A stretch of DNA of 35,279 nucleotides from assembly GCA_003482555.1 (NCBI GenBank), contig DMYQ01000027.1, positions 1 to 35,279 of the forward strand, read 5' to 3'. A model generated the notes under the pieces. The model saw only the letters and a program-made list of their open reading frames with translations, was not told where the DNA came from and searched no databases. This DNA is from Janthinobacterium sp. (lineage in GTDB: Bacteria; Pseudomonadota; Gammaproteobacteria; Burkholderiales; Burkholderiaceae_D). Position 1 is the first letter of the stretch, and every line of letters starts with the position of its first letter. A program made the position numbers and the translations under genes. Positions 26,730 to 34,702 of this stretch are shown in pieces.

Positions 26730-27397
26730 TGCAGACTCCCTTGCGCCACCAGGCGCTGTACGAAAATACCCGGCGTGACGATCGTTTCCGGATCGAGCTC
26801 TCCCAGTTCCACCACTTCGCTCACCTGGGCGATGGTGCAGGCGGCGGCCATGGCCATGATGGGGCCGAAATTGCGCGCCGTCTTGCGGTACACGAGGTTG
26901 CCCCAGCGGTCGCCGCGCAGCGCCTTGATCAGCGCGAAATCGGCATGAATGGGTGACTCGAGCACGTAGTGGCGGCCATCGATCAGGCGCGTTTCCTTGC
27001 CCTCGGCCAGCAGGGTGCCGTAGCCGGTGGGCGAAAAGAAGGCGCCGATACCGGCGCCGGCGGCGCGGATGCGCTCGGCCAGATTCCCTTGCGGCGTCAG
27101 TTCCAGCTCGATTTTTCCGGCGTGGTAAAGCGCGTCGAACACATGCGAATCGGCCTGGCGCGGAAAGGAACAGATGATCTTGCGCACCCGGCCGGCCTTG
27201 AGCAGCGCGGCCAGCCCGGTATCGCCATTGCCGGCGTTGTTGTTGACGATGGTGAGTTCGCGCGCGCCCTGGGCGATCAGCGCATCGATCAGCGCCGACG
27301 GCATGCCGGCGTTGCCGAAGCCGCCGATCATGACGGTGGCGCCATCGGGAATGCCGGCCACGGCCGCTTCCAGTGACTGGGAAATTTTGTTAATCAC
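26726..27397 (-). CDS. pcaI: 3-oxoadipate CoA-transferase, alpha subunit
   Basis: A 223-residue family I CoA-transferase A subunit with GATVMIGGFGNAGMP near the N terminus and NNNAGNG further on. I chose GTG 27397 because the following INKISQSLEAAVAGIPDG aligns with known PcaI starts; the reading frame extends upstream to a GTG at 27463 without homology. The ribosome site is weak. A 91-base gap separates it from pcaCD, the only sizeable gap in the operon. Confidence 0.9.
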   Translation of the reverse strand: MINKISQSLEAAVAGIPDGATVMIGGFGNAGMPSALIDALIAQGARELTIVNNNAGNGDTGLAALLKAGRVRKIICSFPRQADSHVFDALYHAGKIELELTPQGNLAERIRAAGAGIGAFFSPTGYGTLLAEGKETRLIDGRHYVLESPIHADFALIKALRGDRWGNLVYRKTARNFGPIMAMAAACTIAQVSEVVELGELDPETIVTPGIFVQRLVAQGSLQ

Positions 27398-27488
27398 GAT
27401 GTCGCTTTCTGTGCGCGGGCGGGCCGCAAGTTCAGGTCGAGGTGAGGGGCGAGAATCGAACACCTGCCGATCGCGCCCAGTTGGGGAG

Positions 27489-28763
27489 CTATAGGCCGAG
27501 CAAAAATTCCACGATCAGCGCGGCGAAGGCCGCCGGCTGTTCAATCGCGCTGATATGCGATGCCTGCGCAATCATGCGCAGTTGCGCACGCGGCAGCAGC
27601 GCCGCCATCCGTTCGGCCATCGCCGGCGGCGTACCCAGATCGAGCTCGCCGGCGATGACGAGCACCGGGATCTCCAGGCGCGGCAGGCGGGCGGCGGTAT
27701 CGATTCCGGCCACGGCCGCGCAGCAGGCGGCGTAGCCGGCGGCGTCGGTGCCGAGCAGGCGGTGGCGAAAGCGCTCCACCGTGGCCGGATGGGCGACCCG
27801 GTAGCCTTCGTGAAAATACCGGTGCATGACAGCCTCGGCGATCGCCGCCATCCCGTCGGCGCGCACGCTGGCGATACGCTGCTGCCACATCGCCTGCGCC
27901 GGCGCCGGATAGCCGCAGCAGGTGTTGGCCGCCACCAGCGCCGTCACCAATGCCGGATGGCGCAACGCCAGTTCCTGGCCGACCATTGCTCCCATCGACA
28001 AGCCGATCCACAGCACCGGTCCGGTGTCGAGTGCGCGCAGCAGGCGCGCGGCATCGTCGGCCAGCGCGGCCATGCTGTAGGGGCCGGGCGGCGCATCCGA
28101 CCCGCCGTGGCCGCGATGGTCGTAGGCGATCACCCGGCAGTCTTCGGCCAGCAGATTGGCCAGTTCGTCCCACATGCTCAAGTCGCAGCCCAGCGCGTGA
28201 CTGAGCACCACGGTGCGGCGGGACGCCTTGCCGTTGCGCGGCTCGCGCACGCTGTAGCGCAGCGCGGGCAGGCTGGCGCTGCGCCCCAGGCCGCCGATGT
28301 CGGGGGGCGCGGCGGCGGCCGGCGGCAGCGCTTCGAGCGCATAGCCGATCCGCGGGCCGACTTCGAGCAGGATGGCTTGCGCATGCGTGAAGGCGGTATT
28401 GGCGGCCGGCACGCCGGCATAGATCGCCGACTGCATCAGCACTTCCTTGAGTTCATCCGGCGTCAGATGGTCGGGGTGCTGGCCCAGCAGCGCGGCGCGC
28501 GCGTGCAGCTCGAATTCTTCCCAGCGCCCGAGCGCGATGGTGATGGACAGGACGATGGCACGGCGCGTCTTGGCCTCCAGGCCAGGCCGGCCCCAGATGT
28601 CATTCCACGCGAAGCGCGTGATCAGATTCTGGAAATCGGCATTGAAGTTGTTGGTGTTGGCGAGGGAACGGTCCACCCAGGCATCGCCCAGGATGGCGCG
28701 GCGCTGGTGCAGGCCGCGCTCGAAGGCGTGGTCGATCGGATCGTGGCTCATGGTTGCATTCAT
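27489..28763 (-). CDS. pcaCD: Fused 4-carboxymuconolactone decarboxylase / 3-oxoadipate enol-lactonase
   Basis: A 424-residue bifunctional enzyme. Residues about 1-140 are a PcaC (AhpD-like) decarboxylase, with the conserved ALGRWEEFELH segment at 77-87. An Ala/Pro/Gly-rich linker (about 147-163) leads to an alpha/beta hydrolase PcaD domain with HRGHGGS (216-222), nucleophile S256 in GLSMGAM, an Asp in GELDLGTPP and a His in ASHISAIEQP. It converts 4-carboxymuconolactone to the enol-lactone and then to beta-ketoadipate. The domain order C-D is opposite to the D-C order I recall for actinobacterial PcaL. ATG 28763 overlaps the pcaB stop; ATG 28751 is an alternative start. Confidence 0.92.
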   Translation of the reverse strand: MNATMSHDPIDHAFERGLHQRRAILGDAWVDRSLANTNNFNADFQNLITRFAWNDIWGRPGLEAKTRRAIVLSITIALGRWEEFELHARAALLGQHPDHLTPDELKEVLMQSAIYAGVPAANTAFTHAQAILLEVGPRIGYALEALPPAAAAPPDIGGLGRSASLPALRYSVREPRNGKASRRTVVLSHALGCDLSMWDELANLLAEDCRVIAYDHRGHGGSDAPPGPYSMAALADDAARLLRALDTGPVLWIGLSMGAMVGQELALRHPALVTALVAANTCCGYPAPAQAMWQQRIASVRADGMAAIAEAVMHRYFHEGYRVAHPATVERFRHRLLGTDAAGYAACCAAVAGIDTAARLPRLEIPVLVIAGELDLGTPPAMAERMAALLPRAQLRMIAQASHISAIEQPAAFAALIVEFLLGL

Positions 28764-30154
28764 TCAGGATAAGCAAGGGTGTCGTTGAAATGGGCCATGT
28801 CTTCGCGCAGCGCCCGCAATTGCTGTTGCGCCAGGCGCCTGGCGGGCAGCGCCGCCGCGACTGGATCGAACAGCGCGGCCAGCTGGACGGGATCGATCCG
28901 CTCGCGCAGCGCGGCATCGCTTTGCACGGCTTCGGCCAGCACGTCGGCCAACTGGCGGTCACCGGCCAGGGTAGCGCCGCTCATCTTTTCCAGTAGCGCA
29001 TGGGCTTGCGGGCGTCCGATGGCGCCGGCCAGGTGGACGGACGCGGCTTCGGCATACACCAGTCCCTGCAAGGCGTCGATGTTGCGCAGCATGCGGGCGC
29101 GATCGACCTGGAGGCCGGCAAAAGCTTCGTTCAGTGCGCGTAGCGCCCCGTGGGCGCTGAGGAACAGGCCGGGCCACTCGGCAAGTTCCGCCTGCCAATT
29201 GCCCAGGCCGCGCTCATGCTGCTGGCCCATGCTGGCCAGGAGGGCGGCGGCGCGCTGCGGCGTGCGGATGGCGGCCGCCAGCGCGATCATGGCCGATACC
29301 GGGTTGCGTTTGTGCGGCATGGCCGAGGAGCCGCCACGGCCAGCGCCGGACGGTTCCGCCAGTTCGGCGATTTCGCCCTGCGCCATCAGGCTCAGGTCGG
29401 TGGCCACCTTGCCCAGGCTACCGCTCAGCAGCGCCACTTCCAGGCCCAGGCGAACCCATTCGTCGCGCTGGGTGTGCCAGGCCGCCAACGGCACCTTCAG
29501 GCCGAGCGCCGCCGCCATGCGCGCCGCCACCGCCATGCCCCGCGGGCCCATCGCGGCCAGCGTGCCGACCGCGCCGCCGAGCTGCAATTGCAGCGCGTGC
29601 GCGGCGCACTGGCGCAGGCGCGCGCGGGCGCGCACCAGGGGCGCCAGCCAGCCGGCCAGCTTGAAGCCGAAGCTGCTTACCTGGGCTGGCTGCAGCAGCG
29701 TGCGCGCCAGCACCGGCGTGGCCAGGTGCAGTTCGGCCAGTCGCAGCAGGTGGCCGCTCAGCTCGCGCAAGCCGTCGTCCAGCAATCGCAGGGCGCCCCG
29801 CGTGGCTAGCACCATGGCCGTGTCGATCACATCCTGGCTGGTGCTGCCCCAGTGGACGCGGTCGGCGGCGTCGGCGTCGGCCAGGGCCACCTCGCGGGTC
29901 AGCGCCTTCACCAGGGGGATCGCCAGGCTGCCCGCCCGGCGGCCGGCATCGATCAGGGCGGGGATGTCGTACAGCGACACGGCGCAGGCATGCGCGATGG
30001 CGCGCGCCGACGATGGCGCCAGCAAGCCCTCGTCGGCCTGGGCCTGAGCCAAGGCTTGCTCGAAGCGCAGCATGGCTTGCACGATTGCCGCGTCGTCGAA
30101 CAGCGCGATCATTTCGCCGCCGCTCAGGAAGCTGTCGAAGAGGGACACGCTCAT
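28760..30154 (-). CDS. pcaB: 3-carboxy-cis,cis-muconate cycloisomerase
   Basis: A 464-residue member of the fumarase/aspartase superfamily, carrying out the second step of the protocatechuate branch. The superfamily signature GGSSAMPHKRNP is present, with GSTSQDVIDTA and HTQRDEW at the usual places. AGGGAGG lies 5 bases before ATG 30154. The gene overlaps pcaCD by ATGA and follows pcaG after 30 bases. It is slightly longer than many PcaB proteins because of a C-terminal extension. Confidence 0.93.
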   Translation of the reverse strand: MSVSLFDSFLSGGEMIALFDDAAIVQAMLRFEQALAQAQADEGLLAPSSARAIAHACAVSLYDIPALIDAGRRAGSLAIPLVKALTREVALADADAADRVHWGSTSQDVIDTAMVLATRGALRLLDDGLRELSGHLLRLAELHLATPVLARTLLQPAQVSSFGFKLAGWLAPLVRARARLRQCAAHALQLQLGGAVGTLAAMGPRGMAVAARMAAALGLKVPLAAWHTQRDEWVRLGLEVALLSGSLGKVATDLSLMAQGEIAELAEPSGAGRGGSSAMPHKRNPVSAMIALAAAIRTPQRAAALLASMGQQHERGLGNWQAELAEWPGLFLSAHGALRALNEAFAGLQVDRARMLRNIDALQGLVYAEAASVHLAGAIGRPQAHALLEKMSGATLAGDRQLADVLAEAVQSDAALRERIDPVQLAALFDPVAAALPARRLAQQQLRALREDMAHFNDTLAYPE

Positions 30155-30184
30155 CGCGGCCTCCCTGGCCGCCGGGATGCGGGA

Positions 30185-30697
30185 TTACACATAGTCGAAG
30201 AACACGGTTTCGCGCTCGCCTTGCAAGCGGATGTCCCAGCGGTACCCGCCATTGGCGTCGCGGCTGGCCAGCAGGGTGGCGCGGCGCGCGGGAGGCAGTT
30301 GTTCCAGGATCGTGGAAGCGGCGAGGCCGGCGTCGTCGGCCAGGAAGACGGCGCAGAACTGGTGCTTGACCAGGCCGCGCGCGAACACGGTGATATAGGC
30401 CAGCGGTTCGCCGGGCGCCCGCGCAACGGCGGACAGGCACAGGCTGAACTGGCCGGCATCGCCGCTCGGCACGCGCCGAAAGCCGGGCATCGCGGCGGCC
30501 GCCTCGGCGCCGGCGGCGGCCGGTTGCCAGGCTTCGATCTGGGCGTCGCCGACCGGCACGCCGTCGCCGTCGTAGAGGGTGCCGCCGACGGTGATGCAGG
30601 CCGCGCCGGCTGGCGCCGCGGCGCCAGGAGTCGCCGCCCATTGCCAGGCTTCGTGCGAGAACGGGCCTATCGTTTGCGAGGAGGTGATCATGCTCAT
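30185..30697 (-). CDS. pcaG: Protocatechuate 3,4-dioxygenase, alpha subunit
   Basis: A 170-residue subunit with the typical opening SSQTIGPFSHEAW, an intradiol-dioxygenase core (VGGTLYDGDGVPVGDAQIEAWQ) and a C terminus RWDIRLQGERETVFFDY. The alpha subunit lacks the iron ligands and completes the (alpha-beta)n enzyme with PcaH. GGAG precedes the ATG. It starts 9 bases after pcaH. Confidence 0.94.
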   Translation of the reverse strand: MSMITSSQTIGPFSHEAWQWAATPGAAAPAGAACITVGGTLYDGDGVPVGDAQIEAWQPAAAGAEAAAAMPGFRRVPSGDAGQFSLCLSAVARAPGEPLAYITVFARGLVKHQFCAVFLADDAGLAASTILEQLPPARRATLLASRDANGGYRWDIRLQGERETVFFDYV

Positions 30698-30706
30698 GCG
30701 TGCTCC

Positions 30707-31396
30707 TTAAATGCCCGTCGGCGTGGCGTCGCGGCCGCGCAGGATGATATCGAATTCGTAGCCCAGCATCTGGTCGCCGACCGTGTGCTCCAGGCTGAAG
30801 CGCGAAATCAGGCGCTGGCGCGCGGCCGGGTCGGCGATGCTCTGGAAGATGGGGTCGTAGTCGAACAGCGGGTCGCTGGGAAAATACATCTGGGTCACCA
30901 GCCGCTGGGCATAGACGTTGCCGAACAGCGAAAAATGGATGTGCGCGGGACGCCAGGCCTTGTCGTGATTGCCCCAGGGATAGGGGCCGGGCTTGATGGT
31001 GATGAAGCGGTAGCGTCCATCGGCGTCCGTCATCATCTTGCCCCAGCCGTTGAAGTTCGGATCGAGCGGCGCGTCGTGCTGGTCGCGCTTGTGGCGGTAG
31101 CGACCGGCCGCGTTGCATTGCCACACTTCCAGCAGCGAGTCGCGCACCGGCCGGCCGTCTTCATCGACCACGCGGCCGCTGACGACGATCTTTTCGCCCA
31201 GCGGTTCGCCAGCGCCATGCGCCGTCAAATCCATGTCGTGGGGCAGGATGCGTGGCGCCGCCACGATCCCGGCCGCCACCGGCGCCCGGGCGGCCAGGCG
31301 CAACGCGGCTTGCGTCGGGCCGCGCTTGGCGGTGGACTTGTAGGGCGGGTAGAGCGGTTCCGGATAAACGCCGGGCGGGATGGCATCGAATTTCAC
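30707..31396 (-). CDS. pcaH: Protocatechuate 3,4-dioxygenase, beta subunit
   Basis: A 229-residue catalytic subunit for intradiol cleavage of protocatechuate to 3-carboxy-cis,cis-muconate. The ferric ligands are Y100 (GRYRHKRD), Y139 (PGPYPW), H152 and H154 (PAHIHFS). The start is GTG 31396, preceded by GGAGGAG at good spacing; the frame runs further upstream without homology. First gene of the pca operon, divergent from the IclR regulator across 142 bases. Confidence 0.95.
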   Translation of the reverse strand: MKFDAIPPGVYPEPLYPPYKSTAKRGPTQAALRLAARAPVAAGIVAAPRILPHDMDLTAHGAGEPLGEKIVVSGRVVDEDGRPVRDSLLEVWQCNAAGRYRHKRDQHDAPLDPNFNGWGKMMTDADGRYRFITIKPGPYPWGNHDKAWRPAHIHFSLFGNVYAQRLVTQMYFPSDPLFDYDPIFQSIADPAARQRLISRFSLEHTVGDQMLGYEFDIILRGRDATPTGI

Positions 31397-31477
31397 AACA
31401 AGTCTCCTCCAGTGGTATGTCACGATGGTATGAAACAAGCCGGCCGCGCACAAGAAGGGCTGGCGTGCTATATTCGG

Positions 31478-31500
31478 TATGCGCACAAAGTGTGCGGATA
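31478..31500. promoter_or_regulatory. Palindromic operator between pcaH and the IclR gene
   Basis: A 23-bp near-perfect dyad: arms TAT-g-CGCACA and TGTGCG-g-ATA around a 3-base centre AAG. Nine of ten arm positions pair, with one mismatched pair. It lies about 80 bases upstream of pcaH and about 40 upstream of the IclR start, suited to control of both. IclR proteins bind such dyads as dimers. Confidence 0.65.
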
Positions 31501-31538
31501 TCGCCCAATTTCTTCTTTATTTTTCGCCTCGAATTCTC

Positions 31539-32312
31539 ATGGATGCTTTGAATATGCCTCCCGCCCCGCGCGACCTGATCGCCGGCCTCGAAAAGGGCTT
31601 GCAAGTGATCGAGATTTTCGATCAGCAGAGCGGCCGCCTGAGCATCGCCGACGTGGCGGCGCGTACGGGTTTGACGCGGGCCGCGGCGCGGCGCTACCTG
31701 ATCACCCTGACGCATCTCGGCTATATGCGGCATGAAAACAAACTGTTTTCATTGACGCCCATGGTATTGCGGCTGGCGCAGTCCTATCTGCACTCGGCGC
31801 GCCTGCCGCGCTTGGCGCAGCCGCTGCTCTACCGGCTGGCCTATGTGCTGGGGGAGGCAGCCTCGGTGGGGGTGCTCGATCAGGACGAACTGGTGTGCGT
31901 TGCCGCGGTCAGCGCCGGGCAACTGGTGTCGGCCACCTTGCAGCCGGGTACCCGGGTGCCCGCCTGGTGCACGGCGAACGGGCGCATGCTGCTGGCCAGT
32001 CTGGCGCCGCGGGAGTTGGATGCCTTTCTGGCGCGCGTGCGGCCCGAGCCGATCACGGAATACAGCATCGTCGATACGGCGCTGTTGGCGCAAGAAATCG
32101 CCTGCGCGCGCAGCCACGGATACGCGCTGGTGAATCAAGAGCTGGAACTGGGCTTGCGCACCATGTCGGTGCCGCTGAAGAATTTTCGTGGCGAAGTGGT
32201 GGCGGCGATGAACATCAGCGTGCATGCCTCACGCATGTCGCTGGAGCAAATGGTCGAGCGCTGCCTGCCCGCCCTGATCAAGGCGCAGGTCGAGCTCAAC
32301 GCGCTGATGTAA
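31539..32312 (+). CDS. IclR-family regulator of the pca operon (PcaR/PcaU-like)
   Basis: A 257-residue protein with an N-terminal winged helix (LEKGLQVIEIFDQQSGRLSIADVAARTGLTRAAARRYLITLTHLGYM, about 17-65) and a C-terminal IclR effector domain (about 85-255). PobR/PcaU/PcaR regulators of the beta-ketoadipate pathway share this layout. It is divergent from pcaH and convergent with pobA. The start ATG 31539 has a weak ribosome site and ATG 31554 is possible. The effector is probably beta-ketoadipate or protocatechuate (inference). Confidence 0.88.
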   Translation: MDALNMPPAPRDLIAGLEKGLQVIEIFDQQSGRLSIADVAARTGLTRAAARRYLITLTHLGYMRHENKLFSLTPMVLRLAQSYLHSARLPRLAQPLLYRLAYVLGEAASVGVLDQDELVCVAAVSAGQLVSATLQPGTRVPAWCTANGRMLLASLAPRELDAFLARVRPEPITEYSIVDTALLAQEIACARSHGYALVNQELELGLRTMSVPLKNFRGEVVAAMNISVHASRMSLEQMVERCLPALIKAQVELNALM

Positions 32313-32371
32313 CTTCCGGACACCGCGCGCACGGCGGGCGCGCGTGATGCTGGCCGCGGGCCGGGAAGCGT

Positions 32372-33550
32372 CTACCCGACGACTTCGTAAGGCAAGCCCA
32401 CGTAATTTTCGGCGATGGTGGTACGGCCGGCAATCGTGCCGGTGTAGTAGCTCAATTCAGCCTGCTGAATACGGTTATTGAAGCCGTCGTCGTCGAATTT
32501 GTGCAAGAGCGATGTCATCCACCACGAGAAGCGTTCGGCCTTCCAGATGCGGCGCAGGCAGATCTCGGAATATTTTTCCAGCAGGTCGGCACGCCCTTCA
32601 TGGTAAGTCTTGCGCAGCGCGTGATACAGCGTATAGACGTCGCTCGACGCCAGGTTCAAGCCCTTGGCTCCGGTCGGCGGCACGATGTGGGCGGCGTCGC
32701 CCACCAGGAACATGCGGCCGAATTTCATCGGTTCGGCCACAAAGCTGCGCAGCGGCGCGATGCTCTTTTCGATCGACGGACCGGTCACCAGTTTGCCGGC
32801 CACGTCTTGCGGCAGACGGGCCTTGAGCTCATCCCAGAAGCGCTGGTCCGACCACAGGCTCAAGTCTTCGTCCAGCGCGCACTGCACGTAGTAGCGGCTC
32901 AAGGTGGGGGAGCGCATGCTGCAAAGAGCGAAGCCGCGCGCGTGGTTGGCATAGATCAGCTCGTCGGCCACCGGCGGCGTGTGCGACAGCACGCCCAGCC
33001 AGCCGAAGGGATAGAGCCGCTCAAAGGTCTTGATCGCGTCCGCTGGCACCGACTTGCGCGACACGCCGTGGTAGCCGTCGCAACCCGCGATGTAGTCACA
33101 TTCGAGCGTGACCATCTCGCCATCCTTGACGAAGCTCACGCGGGGATTGTCGGAATAAAAATCGTGCGGCCGCACCTCTTGCGCCTCATAGATCGTGACA
33201 GCGCCGGCGGCGGCGCGCGCGGCCATCAAGTCGCGCGTCACTTCGGTCTGACCGTACACCATCACGCCGCGGCCGGTGAGCGCGGTCAGATCGATGCGTT
33301 CGCGCCTGCCGTCGAAGCACAGGTCGAAGCCCTCGTGCACATGGCCTTCGCGGTTCATGCGTTCGCCCGCGCCGGCCTGGCGCAAGAGGTCGACGAAGCC
33401 CTGTTCCAGCACGCCGGCGCGAATACGCCCCAGCACATAGTCCGGCGTGCGCGCTTCAAGAATGACGGTATCGATACCCTGCAAATGCAACAGTTGGCCG
33501 AGCAGCAATCCCGAAGGCCCGGCGCCGATAATGGCAACTTGTGTTCTCAT
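32372..33550 (-). CDS. pobA: 4-hydroxybenzoate 3-monooxygenase
   Basis: A 392-residue FAD monooxygenase making protocatechuate from 4-hydroxybenzoate with NADPH and O2. It has IIGAGPSG (FAD, 8-15), the DG motif GCDGYHGVSR (about 156-165), the substrate-site SRYYVQC and the GD motif GDAAHIVPPTGAKGLN. The length and motifs match Pseudomonas PobA (394 residues). ATG 33550 has GGAG upstream; the longer frame to 33688 runs through the promoter region. It supplies the entry for p-coumarate-derived 4-hydroxybenzoate. Confidence 0.95.
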   Translation of the reverse strand: MRTQVAIIGAGPSGLLLGQLLHLQGIDTVILEARTPDYVLGRIRAGVLEQGFVDLLRQAGAGERMNREGHVHEGFDLCFDGRRERIDLTALTGRGVMVYGQTEVTRDLMAARAAAGAVTIYEAQEVRPHDFYSDNPRVSFVKDGEMVTLECDYIAGCDGYHGVSRKSVPADAIKTFERLYPFGWLGVLSHTPPVADELIYANHARGFALCSMRSPTLSRYYVQCALDEDLSLWSDQRFWDELKARLPQDVAGKLVTGPSIEKSIAPLRSFVAEPMKFGRMFLVGDAAHIVPPTGAKGLNLASSDVYTLYHALRKTYHEGRADLLEKYSEICLRRIWKAERFSWWMTSLLHKFDDDGFNNRIQQAELSYYTGTIAGRTTIAENYVGLPYEVVG

Positions 33551-33634
33551 AGTGTGTGTCTCCTGATGGTGCGGAACGACCCCATGCGGCGGGGAACCGG
33601 ACTCATGATCAGGTCTGAGGGATCTTCGCGGAAT

Positions 33635-33675
33635 GGACAATCGGGTATAAATATTGTACTTTTCGGGGATTGTCC
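33635..33675. promoter_or_regulatory. Inverted repeat and AT-rich promoter between pobA and the AraC gene
   Basis: GGACAATC (33635-33642) and GATTGTCC (33668-33675) form a perfect 8-bp inverted repeat, with starts 33 bp apart, about three helical turns. Between them lies the only AT-rich stretch here (TATAAATATTGTAC), which could supply -10 elements in either direction. This is the expected layout for an AraC-type regulator binding two half-sites. Confidence 0.6.
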
Positions 33676-33723
33676 GGAAATCCACCATTCCGATTCCGCT
33701 ATTTTTTCGAAACGGTCGAAGCC

Positions 33724-34611
33724 ATGAACATCGTCAACGAGGCCCGGGTTTTCAAACTGTACGGCGAATTGGAGCAATGGATCGCGCCGGACCTGGTTCA
33801 TTGCGAGTCGATCGCCACGCGCAGTAGCTTGCACAATTGGCATATCATGCCGCACCTGCACCACGGCCTGTTTCAGATCCTCTACCTGGAGCATGGCCGG
33901 GCCCGCATTACGCTGGACGACACGCGGCGCGACATGGCCGGGGGCCAGGTCTTGCTGGTGCCACAGCGCTTCATCCACGGCTTCCAGTTCGAGCATGGGG
34001 CGCAAGGTCACGTGATCACGATTGCTTATCCGCTGCTGAGCAGAATCGCGCATCACCTGGGCGAGGAGCTTGCCGGCCTCGGCGCGCCCAGTCAGCACAC
34101 GCTGGGCGACGACGCCGACAGCCGGCTGACGCATTCGATGTTCACGGCGCTGGCCATCGAGTATCGCCAGCGGGCGGCGCAACGCCACGGACGTATCGAA
34201 GCCCTGCTGACGGCCATACTGATCTGGGCCAGCCGCCAGACACTGCAACTCCAGCCAACGCAACTCGCGGGGAGAAGCAATCAGCACTTCGCACAATTCG
34301 AACTGCTGATCGAGGAAAAGTACACCGGCCATCACCCGGTGGGCTATTACGCCGGCCGCATCGGTATCACATCCGCGCACCTGAACACGATCGCCCGCGG
34401 CTTGAGTGGCAAGTCCGCGCTGCAACTGATCCATGAACGGGTATTGCTGGAGGCAAAACGCAACCTGGCATACACGAGCATGACGGTGAGCGTGGTGTCG
34501 TACGCGCTGGGTTTTGGCGATCCGGCCTACTTCACGCGCTTTTTCAAGCGTCACATCGGCCTGGCGCCCAAGGACTTCAGGGCACAGGCCGGCGCATTAA
34601 TGGGACAATGA
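33724..34611 (+). CDS. AraC-family regulator, probable activator of pobA
   Basis: A 295-residue protein with an N-terminal cupin-like sensor (HLHHGLFQILYLEHGRA, VPQRFIHGFQFEHG, about 38-105) and a C-terminal double helix-turn-helix (YYAGRIGITSAHLNTIARGLSGKS and VVSYALGFGDPAYFTRFFKRHIGLAPKDFR). ATG 33724 is preferred over a TTG at 33670. AraC-type PobR/PobC proteins control pobA in Pseudomonas and Azotobacter, whereas Acinetobacter uses an IclR-type PobR. The divergent position supports the former arrangement here. Confidence 0.87.
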   Translation: MNIVNEARVFKLYGELEQWIAPDLVHCESIATRSSLHNWHIMPHLHHGLFQILYLEHGRARITLDDTRRDMAGGQVLLVPQRFIHGFQFEHGAQGHVITIAYPLLSRIAHHLGEELAGLGAPSQHTLGDDADSRLTHSMFTALAIEYRQRAAQRHGRIEALLTAILIWASRQTLQLQPTQLAGRSNQHFAQFELLIEEKYTGHHPVGYYAGRIGITSAHLNTIARGLSGKSALQLIHERVLLEAKRNLAYTSMTVSVVSYALGFGDPAYFTRFFKRHIGLAPKDFRAQAGALMGQ

Positions 34612-34618
34612 GTGACGT

Positions 34619-34691
34619 GGTTCAAACCAGGGTAGCACTTCGGGATCCAGTATCTGCGGTTGAGCGATACTGTTGCCCCATCATTTGAACC
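34619..34691. repeat. Inverted repeat flanking the leader of the transposase-like gene
   Basis: GGTTCAAA (34619-34626) and TTTGAACC (34684-34691) form a perfect 8-bp inverted repeat 57 bases apart, just upstream of the next gene. The right arm is part of the 12-mer shared with 20758-20769. It could be an element terminus or a promoter-proximal operator. Confidence 0.4.
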
Positions 34692-34702
34692 GTGGCCCAC
34701 CC

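Noticed and set aside
29418..31124. 568-codon minus-strand open frame across pcaB-pcaG-pcaH
   Set aside because: Arg/Gly/Pro-rich shadow of the three pca genes, with no domain; a typical high-GC artefact.
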